DNA of 64,000 nt, from positions 61,619 through 125,618 of the forward strand of contig JAFADY010000003.1 of the NCBI GenBank assembly GCA_023424395.1. The letters are read 5' to 3'. The position numbers and the translations under genes were made by a program. The DNA comes from Bacteroidota bacterium. GTDB lineage: Bacteria; Bacteroidota; Bacteroidia; Bacteroidales; Dysgonomonadaceae. The notes below the pieces were generated by a model. It worked only from the letters and a program-made list of their open reading frames with translations. It was not told the DNA's origin and did not search any database. Every line of letters starts with the position of its first letter. Position 1 is the stretch's first letter. Positions 44,029 to 52,799 of this stretch are shown here, in pieces.

Positions 44029-45252
44029 ATGCAGCAAAAGCGAAAAATAATCAATGATCCGGTCTTTGGGTTTGTAAATATTCCCGACGATTTTATTTAC
44101 GAACTCATCCAACATCCTTATCTGCAGCGGCTCAACAGAATCCGACAATTGGGATTGGCGGGATATGTGTATCCCGGTGCGCAGCACACCCGATTTCATC
44201 ACACCATTGGCGCGATGTACTTAATGGACGTGGCTTTGCGAAATTTACGCGACAAAGGGCATGAAATTCTCAAGGAAGAATACAGAGGCGCATTGGCAGC
44301 TATTTTGATGCACGACATCGGGCACGGCCCTTTTTCACACGTATTGGAACATACGGTGGTGGAAAACGTTCCTCACGAGAATATATCGCTAATGTTGATG
44401 CAAAAAATCAATGAAGAAAAAAATAACACACTCGATACGGCCATCGATATTTTCAATAACAACTATCCGAAAAAATTTTTACATCAACTCGTGAGTGGGC
44501 AACTCGATGTTGACCGACTCGATTATCTGCAACGCGACAGTTTTTTCACCGGAGTGAGCGAAGGCAGTATTGGCGCTGCGCGCATCATGAAAATGCTCGA
44601 TGTAATTGACGACAAACTGGTAGTTGAATCCAAAGGAATTTATTCGATAGAAAATTTTCTGATGGCGCGCCGTTTTATGTATTGGCAAGTTTACCTTCAC
44701 AAAACCGCCGTAGCGTCGGAAAAAATGCTGATAAACACCCTCAATCGCGCCAAATATTTGTCGAGAAACGGCAAAGAATTATTCGCCTCGCCCGCTTTAA
44801 ATTTCTTTCTTCAAAACAACATTGCTTTAAAAGATTTTCTGGAAAACGAAGAAACACTCATTTACTTCACTAATTTGGACGATAGCGACATATGGACATC
44901 TTTAAAAGTCTGGCAAACACATCCCGATAAAGTCTTATCCACTTTAAGCAGCGGCATGGTAAACAGAAAATTATTTAAGGTGCAGATTGCCAACGAACCG
45001 TTTCCAATTGAGAAAAAGGATGAATATATAGAGAAATTCATGAAGATATTCGACATTTCCGAGCAAGAAGCAGCCTATTTCGTATCTTCCGATTCGTTGG
45101 CTACCGATATGTACAATGAATATGACGAAAGCATTAAGATTTTGTATCGCGACGGCTCGATAAAAGATATTTCCGATGCTTCGGATATGTTTAATATTGA
45201 ACTTCTTTCGAAGAAGATGGAAAAATATTACTTCGCTTCGTTAAGGGTTTGA
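44029..45252 (+). CDS. HD-domain phosphohydrolase (dNTPase-like)
   Basis: A 407-residue metal-dependent phosphohydrolase. The HD motif is in ILMHDIGHGPFSHVLEH (about 92-108), with upstream TRFHHTIGAMYLM and downstream GQLDVDRLDYLQRDSF. This pattern matches the deoxynucleotide triphosphohydrolase/YdhJ-like group in Bacteroidetes. The start KRKIINDPVFGFVNIP after MQQ is the usual N-terminus. Substrate not determined. It overlaps the convergent DUF454 gene by 12 nt. Confidence 0.9.
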   Translation: MQQKRKIINDPVFGFVNIPDDFIYELIQHPYLQRLNRIRQLGLAGYVYPGAQHTRFHHTIGAMYLMDVALRNLRDKGHEILKEEYRGALAAILMHDIGHGPFSHVLEHTVVENVPHENISLMLMQKINEEKNNTLDTAIDIFNNNYPKKFLHQLVSGQLDVDRLDYLQRDSFFTGVSEGSIGAARIMKMLDVIDDKLVVESKGIYSIENFLMARRFMYWQVYLHKTAVASEKMLINTLNRAKYLSRNGKELFASPALNFFLQNNIALKDFLENEETLIYFTNLDDSDIWTSLKVWQTHPDKVLSTLSSGMVNRKLFKVQIANEPFPIEKKDEYIEKFMKIFDISEQEAAYFVSSDSLATDMYNEYDESIKILYRDGSIKDISDASDMFNIELLSKKMEKYYFASLRV

Positions 45253-45738
45253 GTCGTTTTCATCGTCTACATCTTTACCGAAAGGTACAATAAACCACAC
45301 TACAAAAGTCCCTACCAACCCGGCAGACAGGACAATAACTCTCAATGTTAAAGGCTTAATAATGAGAAGAGAAGATATCAAAACCATTGCCCACATCAGC
45401 AAAAGAATTTGAATTTTTAGTTCTTTAGATATTCCTTTTCTTTTTTGATAACTTTTTATTCTTGGCCCTAAAATTTTGTTATTTAAAAGCCTGTTGTATA
45501 GTTTATCGGAACTTTTGGCGAACAACGCAGCTGCCAAAAGGGCAAACGGCGTACACGGAAGTCCCGGTAGAAAAATCCCTACAATTGCCAGTATGAGCGC
45601 AACCGAGCCACCAATAGCGTACAAGGCACGTTTTACTCGGTTTTTTTCTATCTCTTTTTTTACCGTAATTTCCCGAGTTATGGGATATGGAGGCTTTTTT
45701 TCTTCTACATTCATTTGCTGTGATTGAACAGTGAGCAC
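45241..45738 (-). CDS. DUF454 (YbaN-like) inner-membrane protein
   Basis: A 165-residue membrane protein with the family pattern LALIVGIFLPGLPCTPFALLAAALFAKSS-like (here GIFLPGLPCTPFALLAA), then RLLNNKILGPRIKSYQ and two further hydrophobic helices. There is an acidic C-tail (KDVDDENDSNP). Function unknown. ATG 45714 (MNVEEKKPPY) is an alternative start. Its 3' end overlaps the HD gene's end by 12 nt on the other strand. Confidence 0.88.
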   Translation of the reverse strand: MLTVQSQQMNVEEKKPPYPITREITVKKEIEKNRVKRALYAIGGSVALILAIVGIFLPGLPCTPFALLAAALFAKSSDKLYNRLLNNKILGPRIKSYQKRKGISKELKIQILLLMWAMVLISSLLIIKPLTLRVIVLSAGLVGTFVVWFIVPFGKDVDDENDSNP

Positions 45739-45823
45739 ACAAAGATAAATAAAATGTGGATAGTTGGCGATCGAAAACTGAGAAATTATTGAACCCTCGT
45801 ATCAATTTGTTAACAAAATATAT

Positions 45824-45831
45824 TATCTTTG
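45824..45831 (+). promoter_or_regulatory. -7 box of the phosphatase gene
   Basis: TATCTTTG matches TAnnTTTG, 35 nt before the ATG at 45866. A TTTG lies only 14 nt upstream (45806-45809), too close for the usual spacing. Confidence 0.55.
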
Positions 45832-45865
45832 CCGCATTGTTATAGATTGTATTAGGGAACCCTTT

Positions 45866-46372
45866 ATGAAAGAAAAAAGAACTGAAAATCCAAAAGTTAA
45901 AGTCTTGTTCGTTTGTCTCGGTAATATTTGCCGGTCTCCGGCTGCCGAAGGCATTATGAAGAAAATAGTCGAAAAGAATAGTTTAGATGATGTGATCGAA
46001 GTGGATTCTGCAGGAACTTCGGGTTGGCATCAAGGGGAGTTGCCGGACGAAAGAATGCGCTCTCACGGACAACAGAGAGGTTATGATTTCTCTTCTCGAT
46101 CGAGAAAATTCAAACAATCCGATTTCGATAACTTCAATTATATAATTGTAATGGATGAAGAGAATTACAGAAATATATCCGGTATGGCTTTAACAAAAGA
46201 AGATGAAGGAAAAATATATCGGATGACGGACTTTTCACAAAAATTCTCAAACGATCATATCCCCGATCCTTACTATGGTGGCAGCAAAGGCTTTGAATTG
46301 GTGTTGGATTTGCTCGAAGATGCTTGCGAAAGCTTGTTGGAAAAAATAAAGAGCGAATATAAATTAAATTGA
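45866..46372 (+). CDS. Low-molecular-weight protein-tyrosine phosphatase
   Basis: A 168-residue phosphatase. The P-loop CLGNICR (Cys17 to Arg23, CX5R) is at the start, IDSAGTSGWH follows in the variant VDSAGTSGWH, and the general-acid Asp is in DPYYGG (about 132). These enzymes dephosphorylate protein tyrosines, including capsule-kinase products, or low-molecular arsenate-type substrates. The extra charged N-terminus (MKEKRTENPK) is usual in Bacteroidetes. Monocistronic, ended by a strong terminator. Confidence 0.95.
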   Translation: MKEKRTENPKVKVLFVCLGNICRSPAAEGIMKKIVEKNSLDDVIEVDSAGTSGWHQGELPDERMRSHGQQRGYDFSSRSRKFKQSDFDNFNYIIVMDEENYRNISGMALTKEDEGKIYRMTDFSQKFSNDHIPDPYYGGSKGFELVLDLLEDACESLLEKIKSEYKLN

Positions 46373-46387
46373 ATTACTATTCAACAC

Positions 46388-46419
46388 AAAATCCCCGGCC
46401 GGTTTGGTCGGGGATTTTT
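46388..46419 (+). terminator. Terminator of the phosphatase gene
   Basis: A 10-bp stem AAAATCCCCG/CGGGGATTTT with an 11-nt loop and a final T; 15 nt after the stop. Confidence 0.88.
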
Positions 46420-46470
46420 GGCTGTAAACCATCCACACCATTGACAATGTGAATATCAAACGCCTGTCAA

Positions 46471-46767
46471 TTAACACCTTAAAAAATAATTTACCTTTAA
46501 TCCCATAATAAGTTTTACTCCCGATACCGAATAATCAATATTTACAAAAGAATAATCACTCTTATTCTCAATAGGTTCTCCGTTATCATAATACTGATAA
46601 TAGGTATATGTTCCGGTTAAACTTATCCGCTCAATCCGTAGGTGTTTCACGAACAATCATTCGGATAATCAGGTTTGGATTTGAATAATCCGTGCTTACA
46701 TATTTCTTTTCTTCTACCGAAATTACGCTCCCGCTCTCATTATAGTTTATTTCTTTATAATGTATAG
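46471..46767 (-). pseudogene. Frameshifted remnant of a secreted-protein gene
   Basis: Two minus-strand frames join here. Codons from about 46767 read HYKEINYNESGSVISVEEKK and on to IIRMIVRETPTD before TGA. A second frame starting at 46656 carries on with ERISLTGTYTYYQYYDNGEP and ends KVNYFLRC at 46471. The two together look like one polypeptide broken by a frameshift near 46640. There is no start codon of its own directly after the protease stop. It may be a leftover 3' end of a relative of the upstream protease gene. Homology not established. Confidence 0.5.
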
Positions 46768-49700
46768 CTATTTATCTACAACATCGCGGGTTTCGTAAGT
46801 GTTTCCGGTTTCGAAAAGCACGATATATTTTCCGTACACAACTTCCCAATAAACAGCATCCGATTTGGGTTTGGCATATTTCATTATATCTTTCAGCCAA
46901 TATGTTTTGCTTATTTCTCGTGTTTGATACACATGACTTGGCGAGAGAACATTTTCCGAAGGCAGTTGAATATATGGATGCAACCGGAGTATTTTCTTCT
47001 CCACTTCCGTTATTTTCATAATGCCGGAATATACGTTGTGGTCAATGGTTTGTGTGTAAACAGTGCTGTCTTTCATGGTCGGCTCATTCATAATTATACC
47101 TTGGTCACTGATAAGGGCGTAATGGTTGCTTATCCTGTAGGTGGAATCGCTCACTAATTGCTTCGAAGAACTATAATCCCATCCATAGGTAGTAATCCCT
47201 GAGGCTCGTTCAAATGCATCTGCGTCTATGTGTCCGAAACCTATTATTCTTTTAGAACCGTCGTCAAAATTGTAAGGAATAGGTTCTGATCCGTTGTATA
47301 TTTGCAACATGCCTATATCTTCAATATTGAGCACGGGCATTGCCGTAAGCTCAAAAGAAGCATCGAAATCGGGTATCAAACCGCTTATTCCCGCATATTC
47401 TTTATTGATGAAAACCAAGAAGTTATAATTCTTATATTCTTTCAAATTTGTTGTTGTTTTTGCTTCTATCAAGAAATTATATTTTTCATCTTTCGAAATT
47501 TCCTTATAGGTTGTTTTTCCCGTTTCGACATTATAAATTCCGTGATAAACTGCCTGTTTATAATTGTATTGGTGTTTACGTTTATAGTTTACAAGCAACA
47601 TCTTTTTCGGCGACGAGTTTTCAAGCAATACTATTTTGGCGGCTAAATAGGGAATTTTTATATTCAATTCGTCTTTTTGCACCACGCTGTCGTTTTCGTG
47701 AAAACTGTATCGGATGGAGTGCGTAAAAACCTGTTTGTTTTGTGGGTTTTGAATGAAAGAATAAGGATTCCCTTTTTTATTTATAAGTGTGAAGTTTTCG
47801 CTTTCTGCCGATAAAATAAACTTGATGAAATCTTCATATTCAGTGCTCAGTGTCGATTTTAGATATTTGCTGACATAATTGCCCAGGTAAATTCTCCAAC
47901 TGCCTAACCAACTTGTTTCTGCAAGCAGGGTAGCCGGATTCAGTTTTTCCGGCTTACTCCGGTAGTTGCGCATATAGTGAAGAAATGTTCCTGCCAAATA
48001 ATCATAAAAAACATTTCCACCATCTACCACAGCATTTTCTTGCAAGATAGATTTATCCCAAAAATCCCATGAATTTGCCAGAAAGTTGAAGATGGAATTT
48101 TGGGAAACCAATGACTTTCGAAATAATTGTTCGGGTTCGCTGACAGGAAGGTCGTTTTTATTCCAAACCATGCGGTCTGCCAATGTGGCATGGGCTTCCA
48201 TCCAAAACAAGTTTCCCGAATGAGCGGAAATGTAATAATCTTGCGTGTAGTGCATAAACTCATGCGCCAACGTGGTTTTCAGCAGGTCGGGCGTTAAAAT
48301 GGTAGAATTTATCAACATGTATCCCATGAACATCGCGGGAATTCCAACGCAACCTTCATTGTCCATTTGTTTTAAATAGACTTTGAATTTTCCATCTTTT
48401 CCCGGCCCCTTAAGTCCCAACGAATCGTACTTTGCTATAATCACAGATAAATATTCGGTAATATCCTGTACCAACAGCGGTTCTCCTGATACGTGCCAGC
48501 TTTTCGGGGTTTGTCGCTTGCCGTAGTTAAACTCCATAAATTGAAGATCGCTTTCTTTGTAATACACTTCAATGTTGTTGCGTTCATACATATTGGTAAA
48601 TCCCCAAACCGTTTTTTCCCGATGCCACCAGCGGAGTTTTGTCAAGTGGTTTGTTTCAAATACTATCAAACTGTCTTTCAAGCTTATGTGGGCATGCTCA
48701 TATACTTTCCATTTATGTTCTTTTTCATCGAAATAAGCCGCTTGAAATTTGTCGATATCCCTGTCGTTTATCTTTTTCCTGTCCACGTTTCTAAGTTTTA
48801 TAATCAGTGGAACCTGAAGGGTATCCGAATCAAAATTGACGGAAACATCAAAAGCTGAACCGGCGGTTACCGAATCGGGCGCTGCCGGCGGATTATCTAT
48901 TTTTGAAACGGTTAAACGGAATTCTTTGTTATGAAAGTTTTTGGGAATAATCAATTCGATGCTGTCCAGCGAAATTGTTTTTGCCTCTTCGGAAACATTA
49001 ACGGTTTCATCAAAAAGTATTTTGCCAAACGGATTCACTTTGAGCGTATCGCTGTAAAGCGGCTCACAATTCGTATCCTGCACACTACAACGGTAATAAG
49101 CGGGTGTTTTGGGCGAGAGCACCAATTCGTTTGATTTTACGCGGACGAAGTTTGCTTTCAAATCGGGTTGTACCATTGTTTCCGATATATCGTGCCACGT
49201 TTTTCCATCGGTTGAACCTTGCCACGTAAGGCTGCCGCGCACTTTTACCGGTGGCACAAGGGTTACGAAGCGGTCTTCTACCGTTTTTTGCGGAATATTT
49301 TTAGTTGAAGCCACGTAATTACCATCGTATTTCTCGGAAATCAATTCTTCGTCCGCTGCAAGCCTGAATGCAATGGTATCGGTATTTACATAGTACATGC
49401 ACGGCACTGTTCTCCCTTCATACGTGTACGACGGGCTTTTTGGATTGAATACTTTACAATAGTATTTGTTTTTAACGGTTTTTTCGTCTATTACGATGCG
49501 TATCAGTGGATTGTTGGCTATCCCGCTCATTCTGTCGTCGTAACTCATATTATTCACATGCTTGGGGTATTCAGTCCAATAATATTGGTTGTCTGCGTCG
49601 GCAAGGCGAGTGAGTTTCCTTACGTCGAGTGTAACGGTATCGCCCATTTGCACGTTAAAAACCTGTTTATTTACCGTTGCGTTTTTTTGATCCTTGACAC

Positions 49701-52074
49701 CGAATTTCAGTTTTGCTGATTTCGGGATGTCGTCAAACACAAACCGGTTGCTGTCTAACCGTAAATAACGTTCATCTTTTTCGTGCGCAAGCGTCATCAA
49801 TTTTTCAGGAATTTCCCCTTCAATTTCGTTGTCCTGCAAATATATGCTCGCGTTTGCGCGAAGATTTACAAGAGTTTCGGGTATTTTTTCAATCTTGTTA
49901 CTGTTGAATCTCAACCCTCCCAATTCGGCGCAATTTCCCAATTCTTCGGGAATAAATGTAAGCCGGTTTTTAGACATATCTATCCCTTGCAGATAGGGAA
50001 ACTGTCCAAAATTCTCAGGAATAGATTCTATTTGGTTATTGGAGGCTGTAAATTTTGTCAGATTCGTCCAGTCGGAAGCGCTATACGGTACTATCTTTAT
50101 TTTGTTATTGCTTAAATCAATCGTTTTCAGATTCATTAAATTACCGATGTTTTCCGGTAACGATTCAATTTGATTTCCGCTCAAATCCAGATGTTCTAAT
50201 TTGAACATCGAAGAGAAACCCTCAGGGATAGCGCCTTTAATTTGATTGTTGTTCGCTAGAAAAGACAATAATTCGGGACAGTTCCACAAACCATCGCTCA
50301 AGCCGGACAATGCGTTATCAGAAAGTTTAAGGTTTTTCAAACGGGGAAAGCTGAGCGCCGCTATTATCCCGCTCAATTGATTTCCCGATAAATCCAAAAA
50401 TTGCAATTCGGGTAAATTATTAAACGACGGCGGCAAAGCGCCTGTCAATTGATGGTTGGAAATGTCCAATGTTTGCAGTTTCTTCAGGTTGCCGATACCG
50501 GACGGAAAGTTACCGGACAATTTTCCTCTGCCGAAGTAAGTTGTATCTTGATAAACCCGTATGTATTTTAGGTTCGACAAATTGCCGATGGATGTTGGAA
50601 TGGCGCCTTCCAACGCGTTTGAAATAGCAAGCCGCTCCAATTTTGTAAGATTCCCGATATTGGAAGGCAGTTGTCCTTTCAGGTTGCCTTTATGCAATGT
50701 AGGGTAGATATATACCGCATTGTTGATGATGGATAATTGTTGTAGCGCGGTTAAATTGGCGATGGATTCCGGAATGGTTCCGTTGAAACACCCGGCAAGA
50801 TTTAAGTTTCTCAGCCCCGTCAGCTTCCCTATTTCGGGCGATAGGCTTTGCTGCGTTTTGGGCGGATGAGCCATTAAATATAACTCCAGCGATATAACCC
50901 GACTTTTTGAAACAAGTACCCCGTTCCACGAAGAAACAGGCTCGGCCAACTCCCATCCGGTAATCTCTTTACCTCCCAACGCGTTATGCACGGCAACCAA
51001 TGCCAACGAATCTTCTTTGACAACGGGAATTACCGTTGGAGAAATAACAACGGGCGAAACAATGTTGGTAAAGAATACAAAGGGAGAAAAGGCCATCCTT
51101 TCATTTCTATTCAACAGATAATAGCCGTTTGCTTTGCCGCCCCATCCGAAGTTCAGGTGAAAATACCCCCTGTCGTCGTAACCATCTATTACAATAGCAT
51201 GTCCAACCGGAGATCCCTTGAATGCTGTGTAAACAGGCCTTTCACTGTTTAATTCGTCTTTTATGAAAAAATCATCTCCGATTGCATTGCCCGTGTAAAA
51301 GCGAAAATGTTCCTTAATCGGGTAAATGCCTCTATTGGGAATACTTCCGTACGAACTCCCGCAGTACTGCATTTCCATGGCATTGCCAACGTGGAACGAA
51401 AGTAATTCGTTGTTGTTGGCGTAATCGGCATTTTCGAAATCGGCGCATATTTGTCCGTATTTGCCGTCGGTATAGCAATGCGAGCCGTATCCTTTTATAG
51501 GTTTTCCGGTACGTGCCGAATGGTAAAGCATAATTTGCGTAACGGCAGTTGCAATGCATCCCGTAGGACATCCGCCCACTTGAGAATGGCGGAATTGATC
51601 CAACATAATGCCGTATTGATCCAACAATGGCTTTACCACGGGCGTACCGGCGATAAACGGCACGGCAGCCACATTCATAAATTGCAATGAATCTTCGTAA
51701 AACTTCATCAGCGATTGCAGTTGCGGTGGAATATCGTCCGGCAGAAAATCGCCTTTTTCTGCGTATCCTACCACTTTAAAGGTGTTGTTACTTTGTGCCA
51801 CTATGGCAAATCCGTTTTCTTCCTGTTGAAAAACAAACAACGACGTGGGTGTGTTTCCGGCAGACCGGTAACGGGTAGTAATGGCATTCACCGACGCGCT
51901 GCGCGTACGCATTCCGCTTGTTGGCGCTGTTTGTTTAAAGAAAGAAGACACAAACTGCCGCGCTCCTTCTTCGTTTTGCGCCTGAATAGTTTGTATGGAA
52001 GCAAAACTGGCAAATATCAGTACTATAGAAATGTACCAAAAGGTTCGGAAACGAATATTTTTCTTTGTTCTCAT
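46768..52074 (-). CDS. Secreted C10 (streptopain-like) cysteine protease with LRRs and a second HExxH site
   Basis: A 1768-residue exported protein. Signal peptide (1-32, ending IQAQ), a propeptide (to about 140), then a peptidase C10 domain (about 150-345). The catalytic Cys is 173 in PTGCIATAVTQIMLYH and His 292 in GHAIVIDGY; FGWGG closes the site. Leucine-rich repeats follow (about 365-785) in the plant-like form LTNLxxLDLSxNxLxGxIP. Strand-rich sections come next (about 790-1130), then a region (about 1200-1330) with TLAHEFMHYTQDYY (HExxH about 1268-1272) and downstream Glu in WMEAHATLADRM, like a zinc metallopeptidase. No type IX sorting domain is seen at the end. Third gene of an operon. 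Confidence 0.88.
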   Translation of the reverse strand: MRTKKNIRFRTFWYISIVLIFASFASIQTIQAQNEEGARQFVSSFFKQTAPTSGMRTRSASVNAITTRYRSAGNTPTSLFVFQQEENGFAIVAQSNNTFKVVGYAEKGDFLPDDIPPQLQSLMKFYEDSLQFMNVAAVPFIAGTPVVKPLLDQYGIMLDQFRHSQVGGCPTGCIATAVTQIMLYHSARTGKPIKGYGSHCYTDGKYGQICADFENADYANNNELLSFHVGNAMEMQYCGSSYGSIPNRGIYPIKEHFRFYTGNAIGDDFFIKDELNSERPVYTAFKGSPVGHAIVIDGYDDRGYFHLNFGWGGKANGYYLLNRNERMAFSPFVFFTNIVSPVVISPTVIPVVKEDSLALVAVHNALGGKEITGWELAEPVSSWNGVLVSKSRVISLELYLMAHPPKTQQSLSPEIGKLTGLRNLNLAGCFNGTIPESIANLTALQQLSIINNAVYIYPTLHKGNLKGQLPSNIGNLTKLERLAISNALEGAIPTSIGNLSNLKYIRVYQDTTYFGRGKLSGNFPSGIGNLKKLQTLDISNHQLTGALPPSFNNLPELQFLDLSGNQLSGIIAALSFPRLKNLKLSDNALSGLSDGLWNCPELLSFLANNNQIKGAIPEGFSSMFKLEHLDLSGNQIESLPENIGNLMNLKTIDLSNNKIKIVPYSASDWTNLTKFTASNNQIESIPENFGQFPYLQGIDMSKNRLTFIPEELGNCAELGGLRFNSNKIEKIPETLVNLRANASIYLQDNEIEGEIPEKLMTLAHEKDERYLRLDSNRFVFDDIPKSAKLKFGVKDQKNATVNKQVFNVQMGDTVTLDVRKLTRLADADNQYYWTEYPKHVNNMSYDDRMSGIANNPLIRIVIDEKTVKNKYYCKVFNPKSPSYTYEGRTVPCMYYVNTDTIAFRLAADEELISEKYDGNYVASTKNIPQKTVEDRFVTLVPPVKVRGSLTWQGSTDGKTWHDISETMVQPDLKANFVRVKSNELVLSPKTPAYYRCSVQDTNCEPLYSDTLKVNPFGKILFDETVNVSEEAKTISLDSIELIIPKNFHNKEFRLTVSKIDNPPAAPDSVTAGSAFDVSVNFDSDTLQVPLIIKLRNVDRKKINDRDIDKFQAAYFDEKEHKWKVYEHAHISLKDSLIVFETNHLTKLRWWHREKTVWGFTNMYERNNIEVYYKESDLQFMEFNYGKRQTPKSWHVSGEPLLVQDITEYLSVIIAKYDSLGLKGPGKDGKFKVYLKQMDNEGCVGIPAMFMGYMLINSTILTPDLLKTTLAHEFMHYTQDYYISAHSGNLFWMEAHATLADRMVWNKNDLPVSEPEQLFRKSLVSQNSIFNFLANSWDFWDKSILQENAVVDGGNVFYDYLAGTFLHYMRNYRSKPEKLNPATLLAETSWLGSWRIYLGNYVSKYLKSTLSTEYEDFIKFILSAESENFTLINKKGNPYSFIQNPQNKQVFTHSIRYSFHENDSVVQKDELNIKIPYLAAKIVLLENSSPKKMLLVNYKRKHQYNYKQAVYHGIYNVETGKTTYKEISKDEKYNFLIEAKTTTNLKEYKNYNFLVFINKEYAGISGLIPDFDASFELTAMPVLNIEDIGMLQIYNGSEPIPYNFDDGSKRIIGFGHIDADAFERASGITTYGWDYSSSKQLVSDSTYRISNHYALISDQGIIMNEPTMKDSTVYTQTIDHNVYSGIMKITEVEKKILRLHPYIQLPSENVLSPSHVYQTREISKTYWLKDIMKYAKPKSDAVYWEVVYGKYIVLFETGNTYETRDVVDK

Positions 52075-52143
52075 TTGTATTATTTTAATTTTTTACATTG
52101 ATAAGAGATGGAAATTAGTTCTGCCAATTTTGGGGTACTTGCT

Positions 52144-52764
52144 TTATTGCACAATAAATTTTCTCACTTGGTGTATTTTACCGGTTTTAACCGAGATAAA
52201 ATAAATGCCCCTTGTTAAACTCAAGTTCAATTGTGCGTTTTGATAAACACGAGTTTCATATTTCATGACTCCTATCGTATCAAAGATCCGCACCAAAGCA
52301 TCTACAGGAACTTCCTGCCCGGAAAAATCAATGTGGATTGTTTCCCCACTGTTTATAAGTGTAGGATATATTTTTATATTTCCGTTATCGGTATCGTTAC
52401 TTTCAAATAGCGACCGGGTAGCCACCCGCAGGTTAAAAGCCGAAGTGGAACTGCACCGGTTTTTATCCGTCACTTTCAACGTCAACGCATCGCCTTTGGC
52501 GGGTGTGATTATCGCGACATCGCTTGTGGAAACCACTTTTCCGTTATGCAGCCATTCAAAGGTGTATGGCTCTATGCCTCCGCTTGCCTCGTACCCCATT
52601 AAGCCTAAGACAACCGGGATGCCTTCGGGAATTTCTTCATCGAAAAGGGCGACAACGCGCACCGGTTCATCAGACTGCAGCGGAACGTCCATTTTTACAA
52701 TGGTTTGTGAGAAACCGCTTACTAATAGGGCGGTCAAAATTAAGGTTGGAATATACTTTTTCAT
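52144..52764 (-). CDS. Secreted protein with a type IX secretion C-terminal sorting domain
   Basis: A 206-residue protein: signal MKKYIPTLILTALLVSGFSQ (1-20), a short PKD-like immunoglobulin part (about 25-115, ASGGIEPYTFEWLHNGK, TLKVTDKNRCSS), then a type A sorting domain (about 128-206): IKIYPTLINSGETIHIDFSG through LTRGIYFISVKTGKIHQVRKF. The final VRKFIVQ is the classical end. It should be exported by type IX secretion and attached to the surface. With no enzyme domain, it may be a partner of the adjacent protease. 69 nt before the C10 gene. Confidence 0.88.
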   Translation of the reverse strand: MKKYIPTLILTALLVSGFSQTIVKMDVPLQSDEPVRVVALFDEEIPEGIPVVLGLMGYEASGGIEPYTFEWLHNGKVVSTSDVAIITPAKGDALTLKVTDKNRCSSTSAFNLRVATRSLFESNDTDNGNIKIYPTLINSGETIHIDFSGQEVPVDALVRIFDTIGVMKYETRVYQNAQLNLSLTRGIYFISVKTGKIHQVRKFIVQ

Positions 52765-52799
52765 TTTGTTGTAGTTTATTGGTTTTGAACTTCTTTTCG

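Noticed and set aside
46388..46767. CRISPR or tandem repeat in the gap before the protease gene
   Set aside because: No regularly spaced repeats; the gap is explained by a terminator and a frameshifted remnant.
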